Source: Catenulispora sp. GP43
GTDB taxonomy: Bacteria > Actinomycetota > Actinomycetes > Streptomycetales > Catenulisporaceae
Assembly (NCBI RefSeq): GCF_041260665.1
Contig: NZ_JBGCCT010000001.1
Coordinates: forward strand, 248,001-312,000
Direction of reading: 5' to 3'
DNA length: 64,000 bases
In this document: positions 6,243-14,352 of the stretch, in pieces
Layout: each line of letters starts with the position of its first letter
Position numbering within the stretch: position 1 is the first letter of the stretch
Translations under genes and position numbers: made by a program
The notes under the pieces: generated by a model
The model's input: the letters and a program-made list of their open reading frames with translations, nothing else
Told to the model about the DNA's origin: nothing
Databases searched by the model: none

Positions 6243-8711
6243 ATGAACGACACCGAAGACGGCACCGGCACCGCCGGCGCCACCCCCGAGGCCCCCGAGG
6301 CCCCCGAGGCCACCCCCGAGATCGTCGAGAAGACCTTCCGCGACCTGGGCGTCGACGAGCGGATCGCCGAGGCCCTGTCGGCCGGCGGGATCGTGACCCC
6401 GTTCCCGATCCAGGCCGCGACCATCCCCGTCGCGCTCACCGGCGCCGACGTGATCGGCCAGGCGAAGACCGGCACCGGCAAGACGCTGGCGTTCGGCATC
6501 CCGGTCCTGCAGCGGATGGTGCGCGAGCTCGCCGCCGCCGCCTCGGCCGCGGAGAACGCCGCCGCCGGGACGCTGGGCGAGGGTGCCGTCGCGTCCGAGG
6601 CCGCCGACGAGACCGTCACCGACGTCGACACCGACGCCGTCGACACCGCCGCCGCCGCTCCCGCCGCCGACGCACGCGGCGGCCGCCGCCCCCGCGGCCG
6701 CGGCCGCAAGCCCTCCGGCCCGGTGCCGGCCGGCACCCCGGGCCGTCCGCTCGGCCTGGTGGTCGTGCCGACCCGCGAGCTGGCCGTGCAGGTCACCGAG
6801 GACCTGGCGGCGGCCGGCAAGGTCATGGCCGCCCGCGTGCAGTCCGTGTACGGCGGACGCGCCTACGAGCCGCAGATCGCCGCGCTGTCGGCGGGCGTCG
6901 ACGTGGTCGTCGGCACCCCGGGCCGGCTGCTGGACCTGGCCAAGCAGGGGCACCTGGACCTGTCCGGGGTGCGCATGCTGGTCCTGGACGAGGCCGACGA
7001 GATGCTGGACCTGGGCTTCCTGCCCGACGTCGAGCGCATCGTCACCCAGGTCCCGGACGACCGCCAGACCCTGCTGTTCTCGGCGACCATGCCGGGCCAG
7101 GTCATCGCGCTGGCGCGGCAGTACATGAGCCGCCCGACGCACATCCGCGCGGCCGACCCGCACGACACCGGCACCACCGTCGCCAACACCACCCAGCGGA
7201 TCTACCGCGCGCACGCGCTGGACAAGACCGAGATGCTGGCCCGCATGCTGCAGGCCGAGGGCCGCGGCCTGACCATGGTGTTCTGCCGCACCAAGCGCAC
7301 CGCCGCCAAGGTCGCCGAGGAGCTGGACTCCCGCGGCTTCGCCGCCGCGGCCGTGCACGGCGACCTCGGCCAGGGCGCCCGCGAGCAGGCGCTGCGCGCC
7401 TTCCGCAACGGCAAGGTCGACGTCCTGGTGGCCACCGACGTGGCGGCCCGCGGCATCGACGTCGAGGGCGTCACCCACGTGGTGAACTTCCAGTGCCCCG
7501 AGGACGACAAGACCTACCTGCACCGCATCGGCCGCACCGGCCGCGCGGGCGCGTCGGGCACCGCCGTGACCTTCGTGGACTGGGACGAGGTCCCCCGCTG
7601 GAACCTCATCAACAAGACCCTCGGCCTGGACTTCCACGAGCCGCGCGAGACCTACTCCACCTCGGAGTGGTTCTTCGCCGAGCTCGCCATCCCGGCCGAC
7701 GCCAGGGGCCGGCTGCTGAAGTCCGAGCAGACCCGCGCCGGCCTGGCCGCCGAGGAGGTCGAGGACCTCGGCGAGACCGGCCGTGGCGCCGGCGTGCGCG
7801 CCCGCGCCACGGCGCGCACCGAGCAGCAGCGGCCCGCCCGCCCGAAGCGGGAGCGCGTGCGCACCCGCGGAGGCCGCCGGTCCGGCGACGAGCTGGTGGG
7901 CGCCGAGCAGGCGCTGGCGGTCTCCGACACGGCGGCCGAGGTGCTGGACGAGTCCGGCGCCGAGCGGCCGAAGCGCAGCCGGACCCGGACGCGCAGCCGC
8001 GGCGGGGCGAAGCTCGAGAACGCGGTGACGGAAGCCGTCGAGGCGGAGACCATCGCGGGCGACGAGGCCGAGAAGCCGGCGCGGACGCGAAACCGGAGCC
8101 GGTCCGACGCGGACGAGCCGGTCAGCATCGCCGCCGAGGCAGCCGAGGCCGACACCACGGCCGCATCGTCGAACACCGACGAGGCCGAGAAGCCGAAGCG
8201 CACCCGGACCCGGAGCCGGTCCACCGCGGCCGAGACGAGCAGCATCGCCGCCGAAGCCACCGAGACCGACACCGCGGCAGCCCCGGCGAGCAGCGACGAG
8301 GCCGAGAAGCCGAAGCGCACCCGGACCCGGAGCCGGTCCACCGCGGCCGAGACGAGCAGCATCGCCGCCGAAGCCACCGAGACCGACACCGCGGCAGCCC
8401 CGGCGAGCAGCGACGAGGCCGAGAAGCCGAAGCGCACCCGCTCGCGCAGCCGGAAGCCGGAGACCGTCGAGGCGAGCTTCGCCGCGCCGGAGCCGGCCGC
8501 CGCCGAGGTCGAGGCCGCCGAGGCCACCGAGACCGCCGAGCCGGCCGCCAAGCCCCGGACCCGCGGCCGCTCGAAGGCGGCCGAGGCCACGGTGCCGGCG
8601 CAGGCCACGGGGTCCGACTCGGCCAAGCCGAAGCGCACCCGCCGCGCCCTCGCCGACGCCGAGGGCCTGACCGCCACCGGCGTCGCCGTGACCGGCAACT
8701 ACAACTCGTAG
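6243..8711 (+). CDS. DEAD-box RNA helicase with a long repetitive basic tail
   Basis: 822 residues. The core has the Q motif (FPIQ), Walker A AKTGTGKT at residues 74-81, DEAD at 249-252, SAT, ARGID and HRIGRTGRAG, so it should unwind RNA duplexes using ATP. Two oddities stand out. About 70 residues rich in Ala, Asp and Arg are inserted between Walker A and motif Ia. The C-terminal third is a low-complexity Ala/Glu/Lys/Arg tail with 39-residue repeats carrying EKPKRTRTRSRS, likely RNA-binding and disordered. The ATG lacks a nearby strong ribosome site. Such proteins act in ribosome assembly or mRNA decay; the exact role is unknown. Confidence 0.92.
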   Translation: MNDTEDGTGTAGATPEAPEAPEATPEIVEKTFRDLGVDERIAEALSAGGIVTPFPIQAATIPVALTGADVIGQAKTGTGKTLAFGIPVLQRMVRELAAAASAAENAAAGTLGEGAVASEAADETVTDVDTDAVDTAAAAPAADARGGRRPRGRGRKPSGPVPAGTPGRPLGLVVVPTRELAVQVTEDLAAAGKVMAARVQSVYGGRAYEPQIAALSAGVDVVVGTPGRLLDLAKQGHLDLSGVRMLVLDEADEMLDLGFLPDVERIVTQVPDDRQTLLFSATMPGQVIALARQYMSRPTHIRAADPHDTGTTVANTTQRIYRAHALDKTEMLARMLQAEGRGLTMVFCRTKRTAAKVAEELDSRGFAAAAVHGDLGQGAREQALRAFRNGKVDVLVATDVAARGIDVEGVTHVVNFQCPEDDKTYLHRIGRTGRAGASGTAVTFVDWDEVPRWNLINKTLGLDFHEPRETYSTSEWFFAELAIPADARGRLLKSEQTRAGLAAEEVEDLGETGRGAGVRARATARTEQQRPARPKRERVRTRGGRRSGDELVGAEQALAVSDTAAEVLDESGAERPKRSRTRTRSRGGAKLENAVTEAVEAETIAGDEAEKPARTRNRSRSDADEPVSIAAEAAEADTTAASSNTDEAEKPKRTRTRSRSTAAETSSIAAEATETDTAAAPASSDEAEKPKRTRTRSRSTAAETSSIAAEATETDTAAAPASSDEAEKPKRTRSRSRKPETVEASFAAPEPAAAEVEAAEATETAEPAAKPRTRGRSKAAEATVPAQATGSDSAKPKRTRRALADAEGLTATGVAVTGNYNS
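8064..8452 (+). repeat. 117-base tandem repeat coding for the helicase tail
   Basis: Units begin at 8064, 8181, 8298 and 8415 (GAGGCCGAGAAGCC). The copies at 8181-8297 and 8298-8414 appear nearly identical, the first is diverged and the fourth partial. The period is 39 codons, so copy-number change keeps the frame. Confidence 0.85.
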
Positions 8712-8721
8712 TCAGCTCAAG

Positions 8722-8760
8722 CCGACGGCCCGAGACCTCCCAGGAGGCTCGGGCCGTCGG
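8722..8760 (+). terminator. Hairpin terminator after the helicase gene
   Basis: CCGACGGCCCGAGACCTCC (8722-8740) pairs with GGAGGCTCGGGCCGTCGG (8743-8760) with one bulged base. Only a short T stretch follows. Confidence 0.65.
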
Positions 8761-8855
8761 CGTTTCCGCGGTCGGATGTCAAGAAGTCGGCAGCGGCACC
8801 GACCTCCGTATGAGAGCACCGGACACCGGTACATGCCAGCGAGGGAGAGTTCGCC

Positions 8856-9428
8856 ATGAGCACAGTGGTCCTGGACGTGTCGATGTCCCTGGACGGCTTC
8901 ACCGCCGGAGCCGACATCAGCGAGCACGCACCGCTGGGCGTCGGCGGCGAGCAGCTCCATGCCTGGATCTTCGACGACGCGCCGGAGCGCAAGGTGGACC
9001 ACGACGTCATCGCGGCCTCGAACGCGGCCGTCGGGGCCGCCGTCGTCGGCCGGCGCACCTTCGACCTGGGGCTGCACTTCTGGGGCGGCACGCCGTGGCC
9101 CGGCACCCCGACCTTCGTGGTGACCCACGAGCAGCGGGCCGACCTGGTCGGCGACAACGGCGGGGCCTTCGCCTTCGACGGCGTGCAGGGCGCGGTCCGG
9201 CGGGCCAAGGAGGCCGCCGGCACCAAGGACGTCATGGTGCTCGGCGCGCACACCGCCGGGTCCCTGGTCGCCGCGGGCCTGCTCGACGAGGTACGCATCC
9301 ATCTCGTCCCGGTCCTGCTCGGCGCGGGCACGCCGCTGTTCGCCGGCCAGATCGCCGCGCTCGTCCGCGTCGGCGAGCCGTTCGCGGGGACGGTGACGCA
9401 CCTGCGCTACCGCGTCCTCAAGCCCTGA
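8856..9428 (+). CDS. RibD C-terminal/dihydrofolate reductase-family protein
   Basis: 190 residues beginning STVVLDVSMSLDGFTAG, the hallmark start of the RibD_C/DHFR-like reductases, with VVGRRTFD and VMVLGAHTAGSLVAAGLLDEVRIHLVPVLLG in order (shown in parts: GAHT, LLDE, LVPVLLG). These enzymes bind NADPH and reduce pterin- or flavin-type substrates, but most stand-alone members have no known substrate. GGGAGAG precedes the ATG by seven bases. It is monocistronic, between the helicase terminator and the hydrolase gene. Confidence 0.88.
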   Translation: MSTVVLDVSMSLDGFTAGADISEHAPLGVGGEQLHAWIFDDAPERKVDHDVIAASNAAVGAAVVGRRTFDLGLHFWGGTPWPGTPTFVVTHEQRADLVGDNGGAFAFDGVQGAVRRAKEAAGTKDVMVLGAHTAGSLVAAGLLDEVRIHLVPVLLGAGTPLFAGQIAALVRVGEPFAGTVTHLRYRVLKP

Positions 9429-9491
9429 CTTCCCGGCGGTATCCCGGACGCGATCAGCAACGCCCGATCCCGGTCAACTACCCTCATCCCC

Positions 9492-10388
9492 ATGAGCACG
9501 CCGCCCTTCGTCGACCTGCCGCCCCACACCGTCGCGGTCCAGCTGCCGACCGCGGGCGGGCCGCTCGCCGCACTGCGCGCCACGCCGCCCGCCGGGGTGG
9601 CCCGGCGCGGGATCGCGGTGCTGGTTCCCGGCTACACCGGGTCGAAGGAGGACTTCGTCGCGGTGCTGGAGCCGCTGGCGCGGGCCGGGTACGACGTCGT
9701 GGCCCTGGACCAGCGAGGGCAGAACGAGTCGGCGGGGCCCGACGATCCGGGTGCTTACACGCTCGTGCAGCTCGCCGACGATCTGGCCGAGGTGGTCGAC
9801 GACCTCACCGGCGACGGCGCCGGAACCGACGGCGGCAGCACCGACCAGCCCGTACACATCCTGGGCCACTCCTTCGGCGGCCTCGTGGCCCGCGAATACG
9901 CCCTGGCGCACCCGGCCCGCGTCCGCAGCCTCGCGCTCCTGGACTCCGGCCCCGACGCCATCCCGGGCCGTTCCGCCGAGCAGGCGAAGCTCCTGGTGGC
10001 CGCCGCCGGGTTCATGACCTCGGCCGAGATCTGGGCCGAGATGCAGAAGATGGCCGCGGCCGAGGGCGCGCCGCAGCACCCGGATCCGGCCGTCCGCGCG
10101 TTCCTGCAGCGGCGCTTCGAGAGCAACGACACCGGCATGCTCGTCGGCATGGGCACCGCGATCCTCGGGGCCGCCGACCGGACCGAGGAGCTCGCCGCCG
10201 CCGGTCTGCCGATCCTGGTCGCGGCCGGGGTCGGCGACGACGCCTGGCCGGTCGGACTGCAGAAGGAGACGGCCACGCGCCTGGGGACCGAGCTCGTCCT
10301 GATCGAGGACGCCGCGCACTCCCCCGCCGCCGAGAACCCCGCGGTCACCGCGCGGCTGCTCGCCGGTTTCTGGGCGCAGCACGACTGA
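9492..10388 (+). CDS. Alpha/beta hydrolase
   Basis: 298 residues. The nucleophile elbow GHSFGG gives Ser as catalytic base partner, GDDAW supplies a likely Asp and EDAAHSPA the His. The oxyanion region is LVPGYTGSKEDF. The cap segment is about residues 165-225. TACCCT at 9479-9484 is seven bases before the ATG without a ribosome site, so the mRNA is probably leaderless. The substrate is unknown; esterase or lipase-like hydrolysis is a family-level guess. Confidence 0.88.
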   Translation: MSTPPFVDLPPHTVAVQLPTAGGPLAALRATPPAGVARRGIAVLVPGYTGSKEDFVAVLEPLARAGYDVVALDQRGQNESAGPDDPGAYTLVQLADDLAEVVDDLTGDGAGTDGGSTDQPVHILGHSFGGLVAREYALAHPARVRSLALLDSGPDAIPGRSAEQAKLLVAAAGFMTSAEIWAEMQKMAAAEGAPQHPDPAVRAFLQRRFESNDTGMLVGMGTAILGAADRTEELAAAGLPILVAAGVGDDAWPVGLQKETATRLGTELVLIEDAAHSPAAENPAVTARLLAGFWAQHD

Positions 10389-10478
10389 GGCCGGATCAGA
10401 CCGCCGAGCCGGAGCCGCTGGGCCCGAGTCGCTGAGCCGCGACCGCCAAGCCGGAACCGCCGAGCGGCGACCGCAGCG
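10389..10478. repeat. Degenerate GC-rich repeats between convergent genes
   Basis: The 90 bases hold irregular copies of words such as CCGAGCCGG, CCGCTGAGCCG and CCGCCGAGCGG at roughly 13-15 base spacing. No gene and no clear terminator are visible. Confidence 0.35.
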
Positions 10479-11348
10479 CTAGAACGGCTGAGTCCCGCTC
10501 GACCGCGCCACCAGCTCCTCGTAGACGGCCGGGTCCGTGGTCTCGTCGCCGAGCCGGATGTTCGGCTTGCGCGACCCGTGCCAGTCCGACGAGCCGGTGG
10601 TCAGCAGCCCCAGCTCCTTGGCCAGCGCCCGCACCTGGTCGCGCTCCTTGGGCCCGTGGTCGGGGTGGTTCATCTCGATGCCGTCCATCCCGGCCCCGGC
10701 GAACGCCGCGATGTCCGCCTCGGACACCACCGGGCCGCGCCGCCAGGCCATCGAGTGCGCCATCACCGTCACGCCGCCGGCCGCCTTGACCAGGGTGATC
10801 GCGCGGATCGGGTCCATGTCCAGCTTCTCCACCCGCGCGCGGCCGCCCTCGCCGAGCCAGTCCGGCGTGAACGCCGCGTCGACCGAGGGCACCACACCGG
10901 CCTCGACGAGCGCCGTGGCCACGTGGGGCCGGCCCACCACGCCGCCGTCGGCGATCACCTGCACGCGCTCCCAGGTGATCGGCGCGCCGAGCTCTCGCGC
11001 CTTCTCCACCATCGCCTCGGCGCGGTGGGTCCGGGACTCGCGGATCTCCGCCAGCGCGGCGGCCAGGTCCGGGTGTTCGGGGTCGAACATGTATCCGAGC
11101 ATGTGCAGGCCGATGCCGTGGATCTTGCAGGAGATCTCCACCCCGGGCACCACGGTCTGGATGTTCGACCAGACCCCGGCGTCCCGCCCGTATTGCAGCG
11201 CCCGGCGCGCCTCGGACCAGCCGGCCGTGCCGTCGTGGTCGGTGATCGCCACCACGTTCAGGCCGGCCGCCTCGGCCATCGCGACCAGCTCGGCCGGCTC
11301 GAACGTTCCGTCGGAGGCGGTGGTGTGAGCGTGCAGATCGATGCGCAT
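10479..11348 (-). CDS. PHP-domain phosphoesterase (TrpH/RNase AM-like)
   Basis: 289 residues starting MRIDLHAHTTASDGT, with AITDHDGT and, near the C-terminus, TGSSDWHG. These are the metal-binding motifs of PHP phosphoesterases related to YciV/TrpH, which hydrolyse 3',5'-nucleotide bisphosphates or RNA 5' ends. ATG 11348 is preferred over GTG 11354: TAGCGT (11355-11360) lies six bases before this ATG, as in other genes here, so it is probably leaderless. The gene is 34 bases upstream of the stop of the neighbouring SDR gene on the same strand. The substrate is inferred from family only. Confidence 0.87.
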   Translation of the reverse strand: MRIDLHAHTTASDGTFEPAELVAMAEAAGLNVVAITDHDGTAGWSEARRALQYGRDAGVWSNIQTVVPGVEISCKIHGIGLHMLGYMFDPEHPDLAAALAEIRESRTHRAEAMVEKARELGAPITWERVQVIADGGVVGRPHVATALVEAGVVPSVDAAFTPDWLGEGGRARVEKLDMDPIRAITLVKAAGGVTVMAHSMAWRRGPVVSEADIAAFAGAGMDGIEMNHPDHGPKERDQVRALAKELGLLTTGSSDWHGSRKPNIRLGDETTDPAVYEELVARSSGTQPF

Positions 11349-11382
11349 AGGCACACGCTATCGAGCCCGGCGCGGCCCCGCT

Positions 11383-12147
11383 CTACCGCGTGATCGTGCC
11401 GCCGTCCACGACCATCGACTCCCCGTTGACGAAGGACGCCTCGTCCGAACACAGCCACACCGCCGCCGCGGCGATCTGCTCGGGCTGCCCGACGAATCCG
11501 CCGGTGTTCTCGCGCGCCTGCATGTTCACGGCCGGCCGCTCCTCGGCGGACGTGCGGATCATCGGCGTGTCGACGACCCCGGGGCAGATCGCGTTGATCC
11601 GCAGCCCGGAGTTCCGGTACTCGCGCGCCGCGGTCTTCGTCAGCCCGAGCACGCCGTGCTTCGACGAGCAGTACGGCGACAGGTACGGCACCGCCACCAG
11701 CCCCGCGGCCGAGGCGATGCTCACGATCGTCCCGGCCTTGTTCGGCAGCATCGCGCGGATCTCGTGCTTCAACGACAGGAACACGCCGGTCAGATTCACG
11801 CCGAGCACCCGGTTCCAGTCCTCCAACGAGGTGTCCCCGATCTTCGCCCCGGTCCCGGCGACCCCGGCGCAGTTCACCGCCGCGTCGAGCCGGCCGTACT
11901 CGGCCAGCGTCGCGGCGACCGCCGCCTCGACCTCCGCCTCCACCGCCACGTCGGCGCGCACGAACAGCGCCGTGCCGCCGGCCTTGCGGATCAGCTCGAC
12001 CGTCTCCGGCCCCGAATACTCCCCGGTGTCGGTCCGGTCCACCACCACGACCGCCGCCGCGCCGCGCACCGCGAACAGCTCCGCGGTCGCCCGGCCTATC
12101 CCGCTCCCACCGCCGGTCACCAACACGATCTTTCCCACAGCAGCCAT
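11383..12147 (-). CDS. SDR-family oxidoreductase
   Basis: 254 residues with the NAD(P) loop TGGGSGIG, NCAG, catalytic Ser in SIASAAG, and YCSSK (Tyr and Lys), then PGVVDTPM. This is a complete classical short-chain dehydrogenase. ATG 12147 is six bases after TACCTT (12154-12159), so leaderless. It is divergent from the ECF41 sigma gene with 63 bases between the starts. Epimerase or oxidoreductase genes commonly sit next to ECF41 factors, so it may belong to that regulon, although no ECF41 motif was found in front of it. Substrate unknown. Confidence 0.88.
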   Translation of the reverse strand: MAAVGKIVLVTGGGSGIGRATAELFAVRGAAAVVVVDRTDTGEYSGPETVELIRKAGGTALFVRADVAVEAEVEAAVAATLAEYGRLDAAVNCAGVAGTGAKIGDTSLEDWNRVLGVNLTGVFLSLKHEIRAMLPNKAGTIVSIASAAGLVAVPYLSPYCSSKHGVLGLTKTAAREYRNSGLRINAICPGVVDTPMIRTSAEERPAVNMQARENTGGFVGQPEQIAAAAVWLCSDEASFVNGESMVVDGGTITR

Positions 12148-12210
12148 GCGCGCAAGGTAGGCCACAGCGCGCCAAGCGTCCATGCTCATGCTGGTAATAG
12201 GCTGGCCGTC

Positions 12211-13161
12211 GTGGACCAGGACCTCCCCACGGGGGACGACACCAAAGCCGCCGAAGCCTTCAACGACCACCGGGGGCTGCTGACGTCCGTGGCCTACCGC
12301 GTGCTGGGCCGCTGGAGCGACGCCGAGGACGTGGTGCAGGACGCGTGGCTGCGCTGGAGCGCCGCCGACTACGCCTCTGTCGAGGACCCGAAGGCCTTCC
12401 TGGTCACAGTGACCACCCGGCTGGCCATCGACCAGCTGCGCAAGGCGCAGACCCGCAAGGAGTCCTATGTCGGGCCCTGGCTCCCGGAGCCGGTCCTGAC
12501 CCGGGACGGCGCGGACACCGCCCCGGACGCCGCCGACCGCGTGGTCCTGGACGACACCGTCTCGCTGGCCATGCTGCTGGTGATGGAGACGCTGTCGCCG
12601 CTGGAGCGCGCCGTGTTCGTGCTGCGCGAGGCCTTCGACTACAGCTTCGCCGAGATCGCCGCGATGCTGGACCGCACCGAGGCCGCGGTGCGCCAGCTGC
12701 TGGTCCGGGCCCGCAACCACGTCCAGGAGAAGCGCCCGCGCTACCCGCTGGACGACGTCAAGCGGCAGAGCATCGCCGAGCGCTTCCTGGCGGCCTGCGT
12801 CGGCGGCGACGTCGCGCCGCTGCTGGCGATGCTGTCGCCGGAGGTGACGGTGATCGCCGACGGCGGCGGCGTGGTCAGTGCGGCGACCCGGCCGGTGGTC
12901 GGACTGGACCATGTCGCGAGGTTCCTGCTGGGCATCGTCAAGAAGTACGAGAAGTTCGTCGAAGACGGCATGGACATCCGCGTGGAGATCGCACCGATCG
13001 GGGTCAACGGCGACCCGGCGCTCATCGCCTACGCCGACGACAAGGTGCTCTACGTCTACGCGCTGGACCTGGACGAGGACGGCAGGATCCGGACGGTCTT
13101 CGCGATGGCCAACCCGGAGAAGCTGAGCGGGGTGCGCGCCCTGGAGGGCGAAGCGGGCTGA
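12211..13161 (+). CDS. sigJ: ECF41-type sigma factor (SigJ-like) with fused C-terminal regulatory domain
   Basis: 316 residues. Region 2 (DAEDVVQDAWLRW) and region 4 (FAEIAAMLDRTEAAVRQLLVRAR) are followed by an SnoaL-like C-terminal extension. The three signatures of the ECF41 group are present: WLPEPV at residues 90-95, DGGG at 217 and NPEKL at 301. In this group the extension replaces an anti-sigma factor and modulates activity. GTG 12211 lies seven bases after TAGGCT (12198-12203), so the gene itself is probably leaderless and housekeeping-transcribed. The downstream epimerase has an ECF41 promoter. The inducing signal is unknown. Confidence 0.93.
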   Translation: MDQDLPTGDDTKAAEAFNDHRGLLTSVAYRVLGRWSDAEDVVQDAWLRWSAADYASVEDPKAFLVTVTTRLAIDQLRKAQTRKESYVGPWLPEPVLTRDGADTAPDAADRVVLDDTVSLAMLLVMETLSPLERAVFVLREAFDYSFAEIAAMLDRTEAAVRQLLVRARNHVQEKRPRYPLDDVKRQSIAERFLAACVGGDVAPLLAMLSPEVTVIADGGGVVSAATRPVVGLDHVARFLLGIVKKYEKFVEDGMDIRVEIAPIGVNGDPALIAYADDKVLYVYALDLDEDGRIRTVFAMANPEKLSGVRALEGEAG

Positions 13162-13200
13162 CCTGGGGCTACACCGCGTGACGCAGGTCACACGGGCCCG

Positions 13201-13227
13201 TGTCACAGATCCGGGACCGGGCCCGTC
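13201..13227 (+). promoter_or_regulatory. ECF41-dependent promoter of the epimerase gene
   Basis: TGTCACA (13201-13207) and CGTC (13224-13227) are exactly 16 bases apart. This matches the published ECF41 promoter pattern TGTCACA-n16-CGTC. The start codon of the epimerase is 55 bases downstream. Confidence 0.85.
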
Positions 13228-13281
13228 CTTGCCATCGAGAACGGCGGAGAGAGCCGCCGAGCCGATTCCAAGGAGCTCACC

Positions 13282-14214
13282 ATGCGTATCCTGCTCGCCG
13301 GTGCCAGCGGCGTCTTCGGCCGCGTCCTCACCCCGGCCCTGATCGATGCCGCCGCGGGCCACGAGGTGGTCGGCATCACCCGCACCCCCGACGGCGTCCG
13401 CGTGATCGAGGGCATGGGCGCCGGCGCCGTGGTCGCCGACGTCCTGGACCGCGACGGGCTGCTCGCCGCGGTCCGCGGCCACCGCTTCGACGCGGTCATC
13501 AGCCAGCTGACGGCCCTGAAGAAGCCGCCGATGCGCAACAAGGACATGGACCTCACCAACACCCTGCGCACGGCCGGCACCGAGAACCTGATGGCGGCGG
13601 CCAAGGCGACCGGGGCCCACCGCTTCCTCACCCAGTCGATGATCTTCGGCTACGGCTACGGCGACCTCGGCGCGGACCCGATCACCGAGGACGCCTTCTT
13701 CGGCCCCTCCCCGCGCAAGACGTTCGCCCGGCACGGCGACGCGATGCTCCGCAACGAGCAGATCGCCTTCTCAGAGCCCGGCATCGACGGCATCGCCCTG
13801 CGCTACGGCCTGTTCTACGGCGCCCAGGCGACCTACGCCTACGTGGACTTCCTGCAGGCCGGCAAGCTCCCGGTCGTCAAGGCCGGCACCAACTCCTTCA
13901 TCCACCTCGCCGACGCGGCGAGCGCCACGGTGGCCGCCCTGGAGCACGGCAAGGGCGGCGAGGCGTACAACGTCGTGGACGACACCCCGACGCAGTTCGC
14001 GAACGTGGCACTGGAGGTGGCGAAAGCCTTCGAGACGAAGACCCCGCGCACCGTCCCGGCCTGGATGACCAAGCCGATGCCCTATCTGAACTGCTTCATC
14101 ACCGGCCGCTGGGTGATCAGCAACGCCAAGGCCAAGGAGCAGCTGGGGTGGCAGCCGCAGTACCCGTCGTTCCACGAGGGGGTGAAGGCGGACGCCAAGG
14201 CCGCCGGGAAGTAG
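13282..14214 (+). CDS. NAD(P)-dependent epimerase/dehydratase-like protein, ECF41 target
   Basis: 310 residues. The N-terminal Rossmann loop is GASGVFG, followed by an extended-SDR fold (IDGIALRYGLFYG and a C-terminal substrate half). The SDR Tyr-Lys pair is not obvious, so an atypical or NmrA-like member is possible. It lies directly downstream of the ECF41 sigma gene behind the matching promoter. Together they form the classical sigma/COE arrangement (carboxymuconolactone decarboxylase, oxidoreductase or epimerase). AGGAG precedes the ATG by six bases. The physiological substrate of COE enzymes is not known. Confidence 0.87.
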   Translation: MRILLAGASGVFGRVLTPALIDAAAGHEVVGITRTPDGVRVIEGMGAGAVVADVLDRDGLLAAVRGHRFDAVISQLTALKKPPMRNKDMDLTNTLRTAGTENLMAAAKATGAHRFLTQSMIFGYGYGDLGADPITEDAFFGPSPRKTFARHGDAMLRNEQIAFSEPGIDGIALRYGLFYGAQATYAYVDFLQAGKLPVVKAGTNSFIHLADAASATVAALEHGKGGEAYNVVDDTPTQFANVALEVAKAFETKTPRTVPAWMTKPMPYLNCFITGRWVISNAKAKEQLGWQPQYPSFHEGVKADAKAAGK

Positions 14215-14250
14215 GCCGGCGCCCAGTCTTGCTCGAGCACAGACCTCGTG

Positions 14251-14321
14251 TCCGGCGTCGGAGGGGGACGCCGGAGCATGAAGTAGCCCCCTGATCCGGT
14301 GAGGGAGTCGGATCAGGGGGC
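14251..14321. terminator. Two hairpins between convergent epimerase and aldehyde dehydrogenase genes
   Basis: Stem 1 is TCCGGCGTC (14251-14259) with GACGCCGGA (14267-14275). Stem 2 is a perfect 13-base pair arm, 14286-14298 with 14309-14321 (GCCCCCTGATCCG). Neither has a T run on the plus strand. Stem 2 can act in both directions. Confidence 0.7.
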
Positions 14322-14352
14322 CGAGCGTGCGCCGGTCTGCCTACCGGGATCG

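Noticed and set aside
8064-8452. CRISPR or mobile-element repeat in the helicase gene
   Set aside because: The repeat is contiguous, in frame and has no spacers or inverted ends.
6185-10435. Plus-strand frame of about 1400 codons covering the helicase, reductase and hydrolase genes
   Set aside because: The product is Arg/Gly/Pro-rich low complexity. The alternative frames encode complete, recognisable proteins.
14286-14321. Insertion-sequence end
   Set aside because: The inverted repeat is a simple hairpin between two convergent genes, with no transposase or target duplication.
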